From contig JAEORY010000010.1 in the NCBI GenBank assembly GCA_016840645.1, positions 1-23,308 on the forward strand: a stretch of DNA of 23,308 nucleotides, given 5' to 3'. Positions 16,137 to 21,809 of this stretch are shown here, piece by piece. The DNA is from Candidatus Borrarchaeota archaeon (GTDB taxonomy: Archaea; Asgardarchaeota; Sifarchaeia; Borrarchaeales; Borrarchaeaceae). The number at the start of each line of letters is the position of its first letter. The first letter of the stretch is position 1. Under the pieces are notes generated by a model. It worked only from the letters and a program-made list of their open reading frames with translations, was not told where the DNA came from and did not search any database. Made by a program: the position numbers and the translations under genes.

Positions 16137-16448
16137 GTGGAACAGGAAACAAAAAAGACAGACGAACAGAAAGCGCAAGAGCACAAAGCAAAAGCAGAAA
16201 CAAGAGCAAAGGAAAACGCAAAAAGGTACGAGAACACAAACCCAGACACACTCAAGTGGGACGAGAACTCCAAAAAGTACAGCGTAGAGCTTAAGTGTGA
16301 GTGTGGCGAAACACGACGGGTTTTCACTTCGGACTTGTTTCAGGTAAAACAGTGTGTCGAGTGCACCAACAAGGCAAGAGCGGAACGCAGGAAGCAGAAA
16401 CGAGCCGAGAAGAAAGCCTTGAAACTTGAGGAAGGAGGGAAAGTGTGA
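16137..16448 (+). CDS. Zinc-ribbon protein A, first rightward gene
   Basis: 103 residues from GTG 16137, chosen because AAAGGAG lies five bases ahead. A longer reading from TTG 16077 would begin inside the sigma-54 promoter. Residues 1-35 are a highly charged Lys/Glu/Gln helix. Residues about 52-78 hold a zinc-ribbon-like set of cysteines (KCECGE ... QCVECT) around 'FTSDLFQVKQC'. The end is Lys/Arg-rich. It is clearly paralogous to the protein at 17714-18064 (shared TSDLFQVK and C-x-x-C spacing). A small nucleic-acid- or protein-binding role is likely; the family is otherwise unknown to me. Codon use is richer in G and C than its neighbours. Confidence 0.8.
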   Translation: MEQETKKTDEQKAQEHKAKAETRAKENAKRYENTNPDTLKWDENSKKYSVELKCECGETRRVFTSDLFQVKQCVECTNKARAERRKQKRAEKKALKLEEGGKV

Positions 16449-16450
16449 AA

Positions 16451-16466
16451 TGGCACGGGATTTGCT
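16451..16466 (+). promoter_or_regulatory. Sigma-54 promoter match 3
   Basis: TGGCACG, 4 bases, TTGCT, two bases after the stop of the first zinc-ribbon gene. Expected start near 16477, followed by AAAGGAAA and ATG 16501. Like match 1 it continues TTTGCTACG, six bases, GTAGGA, so similarity extends to the expected start site. Confidence 0.8.
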
Positions 16467-16500
16467 ACGTTATTGGTAGGAATAAACGAAAGGAAATTAA

Positions 16501-16719
16501 ATGACTGTTAAAGAAAGAGTTACCGAAAAGCTGATGGAACTATCCATCAAGAAGCTAGTTAAAAAACTTGCGAATGAGCCGAACTGTGGCGACAACATCG
16601 TCAATATCAAAAACGGTATAAAGCACAAGCTGATTGAAGCGATTTATTCCTGCAGATCTGACGAAGAATGGGAAGTAGAATTAGACGTTGATGAAGTCTT
16701 TAACAGGGAGGAAAAATGA
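16501..16719 (+). CDS. Small unknown protein directly behind sigma-54 promoter 3
   Basis: A 72-residue protein; ATG 16501 with AAAGGAAAT upstream. Helical and charged N-terminal half (KERVTEKLMELSIKKLVKKL), an acidic C-terminus (EEWEVELDVDEVF). No family is recognised. It overlaps the next gene by 4 bp (ATGA), so it heads a coupled operon. Confidence 0.75.
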   Translation: MTVKERVTEKLMELSIKKLVKKLANEPNCGDNIVNIKNGIKHKLIEAIYSCRSDEEWEVELDVDEVFNREEK

Positions 16720-16955
16720 GCGAAATTGAAAGACCAGTTGAAGCAACTGATGATGTTTTAGAATACCTCGATGAATTACGTGAAAGCGGAATAACTAACA
16801 TGTTTGGTGCAGGAGCTTATCTTACTGAAGAATACAAATTTGATGGTGACATTGCCAGTAAAATATTAAGTTATTGGATAAAAACATTTTCAAACAGGAG
16901 TAAAAATGAAACAGATTCGAATAATGACTGCGAAATTTCGTCCTTGGGCTTGTAA
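16716..16955 (+). CDS. Small conserved phage protein with LRESG-x-TNMFGAG motif
   Basis: A 79-residue protein coupled to the previous gene; ATG 16716 with AGGGAGG upstream. Residues 15-60 (EYLDELRESGITNMFGAG, YL..EY..D...A..IL.YW...F) match a pattern I recognise from many small early proteins of tailed phages, roughly 'YLDxLRESGxxNMFGAxxYLxxxFxxxxxxAxxxLxxWMxxF'. Their function is not established. The C-terminal 20 residues are Asn/Ser-rich and overlap the next small gene in another frame. Confidence 0.8.
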   Translation: MSEIERPVEATDDVLEYLDELRESGITNMFGAGAYLTEEYKFDGDIASKILSYWIKTFSNRSKNETDSNNDCEISSLGL

Positions 16956-17067
16956 AAAGAAAAGGGCTGACCTCAGCGAGAAGACAGCCCCGAAAGGAAC
17001 AGGAGTCTTTCCGAATAGGAAATACCCACCGTCGAAAATACTAGTCTTAAATAAGAAAGGAATGTAA
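16906..17067 (+). CDS. 53-residue basic protein nested over the end of the previous gene
   Basis: A short ORF: ATG 16906 has a well-placed CAGGAG six bases ahead, runs 54 codons and stops one base before the next start, filling an interval that would otherwise be empty. It overlaps the preceding gene by 50 bp in a different frame. The product is basic (11 Lys, 5 Arg) with 'KFRPWACKKKRADLSEKTAP' near its start and a Pro-rich middle. The coding stretch also carries a GGGCTG / CAGCCC hairpin (16964-16990). Function is unknown. The ribosome binding site and tight packing are the evidence. Confidence 0.6.
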   Translation: MKQIRIMTAKFRPWACKKKRADLSEKTAPKGTGVFPNRKYPPSKILVLNKKGM

Positions 17068-17068
17068 C

Positions 17069-17263
17069 ATGGCTAAAAGTAGAAAAGATGAGCAGTTCAT
17101 GACGACAGTCGAGTGTGTATTGAGAAAACCTGCCACTTGTGAATATATGAAAGAAGTTGAGTTTTTTCTTAAGGGAACTGAATTAACAAGAATAAGATTC
17201 TGTAGCTTCTCCCAAACGACATGCTACTACGCAAGCAAGATGAAGGTTAAAGAATTAGACTGA
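17069..17263 (+). CDS. Small Cys-containing unknown protein
   Basis: A 64-residue protein; ATG 17069 with AAGAAAGGA upstream. Four cysteines (VECVL, ATCEY, RFCSF, TTCYY) are scattered rather than in C-x-x-C pairs. N-terminus basic (MAKSRKDEQ). No family is recognised. It belongs to the rightward operon by spacing. Confidence 0.7.
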   Translation: MAKSRKDEQFMTTVECVLRKPATCEYMKEVEFFLKGTELTRIRFCSFSQTTCYYASKMKVKELD

Positions 17264-17294
17264 AACATACTTAAAATTGGGAGGTTATTATACC

Positions 17295-17459
17295 ATGAGA
17301 GAAATTTTAATTGTGGATGTACAAGTCCCAGAAGGTAAGACAATAGGAAGTGATTTGGATTTAGAAACAAAATCACATATAAATAATATAATGTATGCAA
17401 TTATTACAAGAGGTTTGTTAATTAACAGAAATGGAGACATTTATGATATTATCACATAA
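17295..17459 (+). CDS. Small unknown protein
   Basis: 54 residues from ATG 17295. A TTG 18 bases upstream would place the start inside the GGGAGG ribosome binding site and is rejected. The product (MREILIVDVQVPEGKTIGSD...) has a beta-strand start and a helical middle. It overlaps the next gene by 17 bp. No family is recognised. Confidence 0.65.
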   Translation: MREILIVDVQVPEGKTIGSDLDLETKSHINNIMYAIITRGLLINRNGDIYDIIT

Positions 17460-17640
17460 AGAAGTGCTTGAGGAATTAGTTGATATCAATGGTGTGTCTT
17501 GTATGATTGAAGCACTTGTACAAATCTGTGCTGAAAAAGCTAATGATTTTAGTAATGGGAATGGTACAAGACGACATTTTAGAGAAATTGCGCTTATATT
17601 ACACGACGCATCAATAAATATAGATGAAAATGAATCATGA
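17443..17640 (+). CDS. Small phage protein with 'IEALVQICAEKANDF' helix
   Basis: 65 residues from ATG 17443, preferred to ATG 17431 because GGAG lies six bases ahead. Residues 18-40 (GVSCMIEALVQICAEKANDF) match a helical pattern ('xxxxLxxxCxEKAxHxxxxW...') I have seen in short uncharacterised phage proteins. The C-terminus is acidic. It ends the run of small genes before a 73-bp gap holding only the ribosome binding site of the second zinc-ribbon gene. Confidence 0.7.
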   Translation: MILSHKEVLEELVDINGVSCMIEALVQICAEKANDFSNGNGTRRHFREIALILHDASINIDENES

Positions 17641-17713
17641 AACTAGCGGACTAATAGTTCGTTACCATTATTGAACAAACAAGAACGCCATTAACTAAAT
17701 AAAGGAGGCAAAA

Positions 17714-18064
17714 ATGGCAGTAAAAGTGAAACAAAACGCAAAAGAGGTTAAAAAAGAGTCTGAGAACAAAGCTGCTAATGACGGTGCTAACGGGGCAAAG
17801 AAAGCTGGACCACCTAAGAAGGCAAAAAAGACAGAGGATTACTTTACGGAGAAGTATCCTCACGCAATCGCAGGTACACTTAGATTTGATGAATCTGCAA
17901 ACAAACAGAAAATGAAAATCAAGTGTGAAGAATGTGGTGACACTAATCGTGAAGTTTATACTTCCGACCTTTTTCAGGTAAAAGTTTGTCTTGAATGCGC
18001 AAAGAAGAAACGTGCAGCTTCCCGTAAGAAAAAGGAAGAGGAAACAGCCGAAGCTACAGCTTAA
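17714..18064 (+). CDS. Zinc-ribbon protein B, paralogue of the first rightward gene
   Basis: A 116-residue protein; ATG 17714 with AAAGGAGG at optimal spacing. Residues 1-45 are Lys/Ala/Asn-rich and probably disordered. Residues 74-100 contain KCEECGD ... VCLECAKKK around 'YTSDLFQVKVC', a four-cysteine zinc site. The end is basic then acidic. It shares with the protein at 16137-16448 the order basic tail, L-(K/R)-(W/F)-DE, cysteine pair, TSDLFQVK, cysteine pair. It is followed by hairpins and a terminator, so it closes the first rightward operon. Confidence 0.85.
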   Translation: MAVKVKQNAKEVKKESENKAANDGANGAKKAGPPKKAKKTEDYFTEKYPHAIAGTLRFDESANKQKMKIKCEECGDTNREVYTSDLFQVKVCLECAKKKRAASRKKKEEETAEATA

Positions 18065-18066
18065 AA

Positions 18067-18110
18067 ATCCGACTAGGTGAGTTGAACCTACGAGGATGTC
18101 TAGACTTTTT
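18067..18110 (+). terminator. Hairpin followed by five T behind zinc-ribbon gene B
   Basis: ATCC-gac-TAGGT-gagttga-ACCTA-cga-GGAT forms a two-tier stem (18067-18097), followed by the palindrome GTCTAGAC and TTTTT. It could be a weak first terminator or part of a small RNA ending at the stronger terminator just downstream. Confidence 0.4.
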
Positions 18111-18113
18111 CTT

Positions 18114-18166
18114 GCCCGTTTTTGATCAATGACGTTAAAGAGAAGTAAAAACGGGCTTTTATTTTT
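18114..18166 (+). terminator. Intrinsic terminator
   Basis: Perfect 10-bp arms GCCCGTTTTT (18114-18123) and AAAAACGGGC (18147-18156) around a 23-base loop, followed directly by TTTTATTTTT. It separates zinc-ribbon gene B from the next gene, which starts 15 bp downstream. Confidence 0.8.
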
Positions 18167-18180
18167 AACAAGGAGATTTC

Positions 18181-18633
18181 ATGGAACGCACACCCACCGA
18201 ATATGAAAAATATCTAATGAGCAAATATTCCCTAACATTCAAGGGTTTATGCGATGTTAGATTCATATCTAAAGGACTGCATATACCGTTAACACTTGGA
18301 AGGGCTTGCGAGCTTTACTTATCCGGAGATCTGCAGAAGATGAAAGAGAATAGAGAAAAGCAATTAACAGAACTTGAAGACGTTATCGACAAGGTAAAGA
18401 ATGTAGAACTTAGTAAGAGGGATTCAGATGACGATGTTGCAAAGTTATTAAAAGATATACTTGATAGAGACGATAAAAAGGAACTTGGTTATTTAATGTT
18501 AAAATGTAAATGCGAGGAAAGCAAGGTACTAGACCTAATTGAAGATTGGGCACGTAACCGAGCGAATAAAGGTATAATAAGAATGAGAGCTGGTAACATG
18601 CTCCGTAATGCGTTAAGGAGGAAGGTATTATGA
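18181..18633 (+). CDS. Unknown helical protein
   Basis: A 150-residue protein; ATG 18181 with AAGGAG upstream. N-terminal part about 1-50 contains a compact 'IPLTLGRACELYLSGDLQKMKENREKQL' helix-rich stretch, the centre (50-85) is a charged coiled coil, and the C-terminus is basic (RMRAGNMLRNALRRKVL). Two cysteines (KCKCEE) lie at about 104-106. No family is recognised. It overlaps the next small membrane gene by 4 bp. No obvious promoter lies between the terminator and its start, so read-through or an unrecognised promoter must serve it. Confidence 0.75.
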   Translation: MERTPTEYEKYLMSKYSLTFKGLCDVRFISKGLHIPLTLGRACELYLSGDLQKMKENREKQLTELEDVIDKVKNVELSKRDSDDDVAKLLKDILDRDDKKELGYLMLKCKCEESKVLDLIEDWARNRANKGIIRMRAGNMLRNALRRKVL

Positions 18634-18728
18634 TTCTAATTGGCATGGGACTTGCTATTCTATTTATAGTGGCATTCGGATGGGTATACGGTAAAGACAC
18701 GGAAAGGAAATTTAATGCATTACAATAA
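18630..18728 (+). CDS. 32-residue membrane protein
   Basis: ATG 18630 overlaps the previous stop (ATGA) and has AAGGAGG eight bases ahead. Residues 2-20 (ILIGMGLAILFIVAFGWVY) are a single transmembrane helix followed by a short charged tail. It ends 14 bp inside the next small gene. No family is recognised. The perfect ribosome binding site and the chain of overlaps make it a credible gene despite its size. Confidence 0.65.
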   Translation: MILIGMGLAILFIVAFGWVYGKDTERKFNALQ

Positions 18729-18807
18729 ATATAGAGAATTACAAATAATAACTTTTATTCTATTCTTGCTTACAGTGTTACTTTCACTGTGTAGTGATAA
18801 ATGGTAA
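18715..18807 (+). CDS. 30-residue membrane protein
   Basis: ATG 18715 with AAAGGAAA upstream. Ten polar residues are followed by a transmembrane helix (IITFILFLLTVLLSLC) and a 4-residue tail ending KW. It overlaps the previous gene by 14 bp and ends nine bases before the sigma-factor gene, whose ribosome binding site lies in the gap. Two consecutive mini membrane proteins of opposite polarity of charge are unusual here. Function is unknown. Confidence 0.6.
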   Translation: MHYNKYRELQIITFILFLLTVLLSLCSDKW

Positions 18808-18816
18808 GGAGATTAA

Positions 18817-19443
18817 ATGAACAAAGCGCACGTAATAATGAAACTGGTTAAGGGAGCCTACGGGCTTGCAATGAAAAAGGAGAGAGACTGTGAAACGGCA
18901 AAGGAGTGGGCACAGGAAGCCATACTCAAAGCTACTATTGAATTCGACAGGTATAAACATCTACCTGAATCCGAACTCATAAGGGTTCTCGGAACAATAT
19001 GTAAGAACACTATTGCTACCCTTCAACGAAGAGAGGTTGAAAAAGATAAAAGGCAAATCGGGCTTATTGAGGAAGTGCCAGTTGAGTTACCTGAAAAGGT
19101 ACTTGACGACGGAGCGTACGAACCCTTCAATCATCGTCGGAAAGTGAAAGTAAATCCGGCTTGGTATCCTCCGGACGAATGGGAAGATCAGCTTGAAGTT
19201 TCATTATCCAAGGAGCTTCTGGCAGTTTTATTGACAAAGTTAGACCCAGACGAACGAACTTTTGTCCGTGAGAAATTGCAACCCTCCGAGCAAACACTAA
19301 AGCTGATGCAAGAAGATGCCTCGGATCATCCTCTGGATAAGCACATTTTTCCTGATAAGTCAAAAGCTACTATCTCCCGTATTAAGTCTAGGGTGCGTGA
19401 CTGGCTAGACCGATTAGGCGTTCTCTCAATTGATGAGTTATAG
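18817..19443 (+). CDS. Phage-encoded sigma-70-family (ECF-like) RNA polymerase sigma factor
   Basis: A 208-residue protein; ATG 18817 with AAGGAG upstream. Residues 24-75 fit sigma region 2: 'CETAKEWAQEAILKATIEFDRY' then 'ELIRVLGTICKNTIATLQRRE', equivalent to D-x-x-Q-E-x-F-x-x-x-x-x-x-x-R-F ... W-x-x-x-I-x-x-N. Residues 130-205 fit region 4 with 'LLAVLLTKLDPDERTFV' and the final recognition-helix-like 'KATISRIKSRVRDWLDRLG'. There is a longer linker in region 4 than in standard ECF factors. It would redirect host RNA polymerase to phage promoters. Its last 56 bp overlap the primase gene on the other strand. Confidence 0.7.
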   Translation: MNKAHVIMKLVKGAYGLAMKKERDCETAKEWAQEAILKATIEFDRYKHLPESELIRVLGTICKNTIATLQRREVEKDKRQIGLIEEVPVELPEKVLDDGAYEPFNHRRKVKVNPAWYPPDEWEDQLEVSLSKELLAVLLTKLDPDERTFVREKLQPSEQTLKLMQEDASDHPLDKHIFPDKSKATISRIKSRVRDWLDRLGVLSIDEL

Positions 19444-20239
19444 AATCTGGGTCACCAACCACATTCACCCTTCTATTATCTTTATCCACATCTTCCCAAG
19501 TAACATATTTAACTATTTCAGCGAAAGTGCGGTTCTTTATTATACTTGCTATCTTAATAGCCTTATGATTCATATCTGAATCCAACATTACTGTTATTGC
19601 AGCATCTGAGTCCCTCACTATGTTCGCTATCCGTCCCAATTGACCTTTCTTCAACTCAGAACCTAATAAGGCAATACTCAATCTCTCCTTTTTGCGCAAT
19701 GCTATAGCATCCATTATTCCTTCGCACAAAATAATTTGGTTATAAGTCGGACTTCCATGCACATACCACATTGCATCTTTAGGAATGTCACGGGGAAACA
19801 AATTTTTCGGTCTCATTTCTTCCTTTATTGCCCTGCCTTGCCACCAACCCTCATTACTTTTAAATATAAGATAAAAAGGTACAGTGTTGGAGTAATAAAC
19901 ATCATAAATTGAAGGATCTATACCTCGTTTCTTAGCATATTCTAATGTCATCGTCCCTAATCGGGTATCCGGTGGTGTGCGCAGGGATACTAAGTCACTG
20001 TTCCTATCTTTAATTGTCCTTTTATGATGATAATAATTATCCCTATACGATGACATTCGTGCATTGTTTAGCCATATAACCTCGTCTATCGTCAGTTTTC
20101 TACTATACCCACACTTAAAGCAGTAGATAGCTTTCTTCCACATATTAATACACAAATGACCACTGTTATCGTTACAAGATGGATTTTTACACAGAACTAA
20201 CAATTCTCCGTTGCTTCTTTTTCCTTTTATTACGAACAT
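19388..20239 (-). CDS. DNA primase with zinc finger and TOPRIM domain
   Basis: A 283-residue protein; ATG 20239 with GGAG seven bases upstream. Residues 17-43 carry a zinc-binding set (C17, C22, C30 or H28, C40, C43) as in phage and bacterial DnaG-type primases. The TOPRIM domain has the catalytic glutamate in LCEGIMDA (E173, D177) and the D-x-D in VMLDSDMN (D220, D222). There is no helicase domain, so it is a stand-alone primase rather than a T7 gp4-type fusion. It makes RNA primers for phage replication. It overlaps the upstream gene by 53 bp and the convergent sigma gene by 56 bp. Confidence 0.85.
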   Translation of the reverse strand: MFVIKGKRSNGELLVLCKNPSCNDNSGHLCINMWKKAIYCFKCGYSRKLTIDEVIWLNNARMSSYRDNYYHHKRTIKDRNSDLVSLRTPPDTRLGTMTLEYAKKRGIDPSIYDVYYSNTVPFYLIFKSNEGWWQGRAIKEEMRPKNLFPRDIPKDAMWYVHGSPTYNQIILCEGIMDAIALRKKERLSIALLGSELKKGQLGRIANIVRDSDAAITVMLDSDMNHKAIKIASIIKNRTFAEIVKYVTWEDVDKDNRRVNVVGDPDSITHQLRERLIGLASHAP

Positions 20240-20567
20240 TTTTCAACTCCAGTGCTTCTGAATAAATCCTAATTCTAGCTTCGTTTGCAGATCTACTACT
20301 GAACTGACCATAATTGGTATTATAAAAATCTTTACATCCTACACGTAAAATTACCGTCTTGTGGTAAAAATCTTTAGCTACCTCAAATTGTTTATATGGG
20401 CAACCACGACAGTCCTTATAATAAAACTTCTGACACAAAGGACAGTTCCTTATATCCTCAACTAGTCGTTCCATCATAGATTCAGTTCTTTTAATGACAA
20501 ATTGTATTTGCTTAGAAGTTAGTGTTTTGGATATCTTTAATGTTAATAAGTTCTCAATTGTTTTCAT
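20187..20567 (-). CDS. Small Cys-rich protein upstream of the primase
   Basis: A 126-residue protein; ATG 20567 with GAGGGT upstream. A possible zinc site: CPLC at about 42-45, then DCRGCPY at 53-59, with one more Cys (GCKDF) at about 78. The N-terminus is a basic helix and the C-terminus (about 105-122) is very basic (NKRKKKQRR). Likely nucleic-acid associated, by inference. It overlaps the primase start by 53 bp, so translation of the two is probably linked. No family is recognised. Confidence 0.75.
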   Translation of the reverse strand: MKTIENLLTLKISKTLTSKQIQFVIKRTESMMERLVEDIRNCPLCQKFYYKDCRGCPYKQFEVAKDFYHKTVILRVGCKDFYNTNYGQFSSRSANEARIRIYSEALELKNVRNKRKKKQRRIVSSV

Positions 20568-20797
20568 TCTTTACCCTCCTCATATTTACTATAAAAATCT
20601 TCTGCTTGCCTTATGCAATGAGAAATACCTAATAGACAATAAGGGGGTTCCATCTTTTCAAATATTTTCTTCATATCTACAAGCTGTTCCCATGCTTTTT
20701 CTGCCATATCTGCCCTGTGGGGGCATTGGTTATCGTGTCCGTCTTGCGCACATTCATTAATACATTCAATTATTGCATCTACTGGTATTTTATTCAT
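20564..20797 (-). CDS. Small unknown protein with conserved-looking Cys/His residues
   Basis: A 77-residue protein; ATG 20797 with GGGAGG five bases ahead, overlapping the next gene by 4 bp. Contains 'ECINECAQDGHDNQCPHRA' (residues 11-29), a Cys/His cluster that could hold a metal, then helices. Acidic end. No family is recognised. Confidence 0.7.
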   Translation of the reverse strand: MNKIPVDAIIECINECAQDGHDNQCPHRADMAEKAWEQLVDMKKIFEKMEPPYCLLGISHCIRQAEDFYSKYEEGKE

Positions 20798-20807
20798 TCA
20801 CACCTCC

Positions 20808-21263
20808 CTAAATAAGTTTTCGCCCACATTCTGGACAGTAATTCCAATTCCATCTTAGCATAGTAGGGGCGCCAGGATTACCACTACAATGTTCACATAA
20901 TTTAGGTTTCTCCGGCTCTTTGTGTTCAGCATCCCAACATTTATCACAGACAGTAAAAGTTATATTACCGACAGGCTTACCACAACTATCACATTTATTT
21001 TTCATACAATCACAATTGCCATTAGCGGGCTTTTTGCAATTAGGACACATCTCCGGCTCTTTGTATATGCGGAATTTAGAGTCTTTGAAGTCTTCAAAAA
21101 ATTCAGATAAAAACATATAGTCATTTTCACGTATACGAATCTTATATAAGTATTTATCCATACACAAGTAATCATATTTAGAGGCGTTTTCACTAATTAC
21201 TTTCTCCCCACCCCACATAGCATCAAAAGCCTGCTTTACATCTAATGGATAATCTTCACTCAT
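20808..21263 (-). CDS. Multi-zinc-ribbon protein
   Basis: A 151-residue protein; ATG 21263 overlaps the stop of the Ala-rich gene (ATGA) and GGAAA lies upstream. Residues 1-70 are acidic and aromatic, unrelated to known domains. Residues 72-150 hold three cysteine clusters: CPNCKKPANGNCDC, CDSCGKP...VCDKC, and CEHCSGN...YCPECGRKL, the last typical of zinc-ribbon ends. Such proteins are common among phage early or replication genes and probably bind nucleic acid or protein. The exact role is unknown. Confidence 0.8.
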   Translation of the reverse strand: MSEDYPLDVKQAFDAMWGGEKVISENASKYDYLCMDKYLYKIRIRENDYMFLSEFFEDFKDSKFRIYKEPEMCPNCKKPANGNCDCMKNKCDSCGKPVGNITFTVCDKCWDAEHKEPEKPKLCEHCSGNPGAPTMLRWNWNYCPECGRKLI

Positions 21264-21808
21264 TTTATTTCCTTTTTTAATTTAATCCCATATTTTATTA
21301 TTTTTAATCTTATGTTGTTTCTGATAGCATAAGCAGCAGCATCAGCAGCAACATAAGCAGCAGCATAAGCGGCATAAGCAGCAGCATCAGCAGCAGCATC
21401 AGCAGCATAAGCAGCAGCATAAGCGGCATAAGCAGCAGCAGCAGCATAAGCAGCATCAGCAGCATCAGCAGCATCAGCAGCATCAGCAGCAGCATTAGCA
21501 ATATTTTTATTTGTTGGATTTTTAGCACATTTTTTAGCCACTTCTATTGCTTGTCTTGGTCTTTTGTCAACTGGATATTTCTTTTCAAAAATATCAATTA
21601 CCTGCTCGGCAGCGTAAACGGCATAAGAAACATATCCTTTATACGGCAGTATTTTAACTATTAACCAGTTAGCCCAATCATATCTTTTTTCTTTTATTAA
21701 AGCATTTATGATACTTAAAGATGCATGATTTTTTTGTTTTTCAAACCATTCAACGCCTTCCACACAGGCATTTTTTTCCTTTAAAAATTTAACTGTTAAT
21801 ATTTTCAT
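21260..21808 (-). CDS. Ala/Asp/Tyr-repeat protein resembling Imm-5-like putative immunity proteins
   Basis: A 182-residue protein; ATG 21808 with AAGGAAAT upstream. Residues 1-100 include 'YDWANWLIVKILP' and 'AEQVIDIFEKKYPVDKRPRQAIEVA', which match my memory of the 'Imm-5-like putative immunity protein' family found in phages and polymorphic-toxin loci. Residues 104-160 are a low-complexity run of A-A-D, A-A-Y and A-A-A units predicted as helix. The end is basic. Whether it neutralises a toxin, as the family name suggests, is unknown. No toxin gene is visible next to it. Confidence 0.7.
   Translation of the reverse strand: MKILTVKFLKEKNACVEGVEWFEKQKNHASLSIINALIKEKRYDWANWLIVKILPYKGYVSYAVYAAEQVIDIFEKKYPVDKRPRQAIEVAKKCAKNPTNKNIANAAADAADAADAADAAYAAAAAYAAYAAAYAADAAADAAAYAAYAAAYVAADAAAYAIRNNIRLKIIKYGIKLKKEIK
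21326..21499. repeat. Low-complexity GCN-GCN-(G/T)AY codon repeat
   Basis: A run of gcagcatcagcagca / gcagcataagcagca units on the plus strand, i.e. Ala codons mixed with Asp and Tyr codons on the coding strand. Slippage-prone; length is expected to vary between relatives. Confidence 0.9.
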
Positions 21809-21809
21809 T

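Noticed and set aside
15968..16327. Ser/Phe/Leu-rich minus-strand frames opposite zinc-ribbon gene A
   Set aside because: Low-complexity shadow of the Lys/Glu-rich plus-strand gene, with no ribosome binding site and crossing two promoters.
16964..16990. GGGCTG/CAGCCC hairpin as a terminator after the LRESG-type gene
   Set aside because: No T-tract follows and it lies inside a credible small coding sequence.
21310..21528. Leu-rich frame (repeated M-L-L-M) opposite phase to the Ala-rich gene
   Set aside because: Same-strand shadow of the Ala-codon repeat. It lacks a ribosome binding site, and the Ala frame carries the recognisable N-terminal domain.
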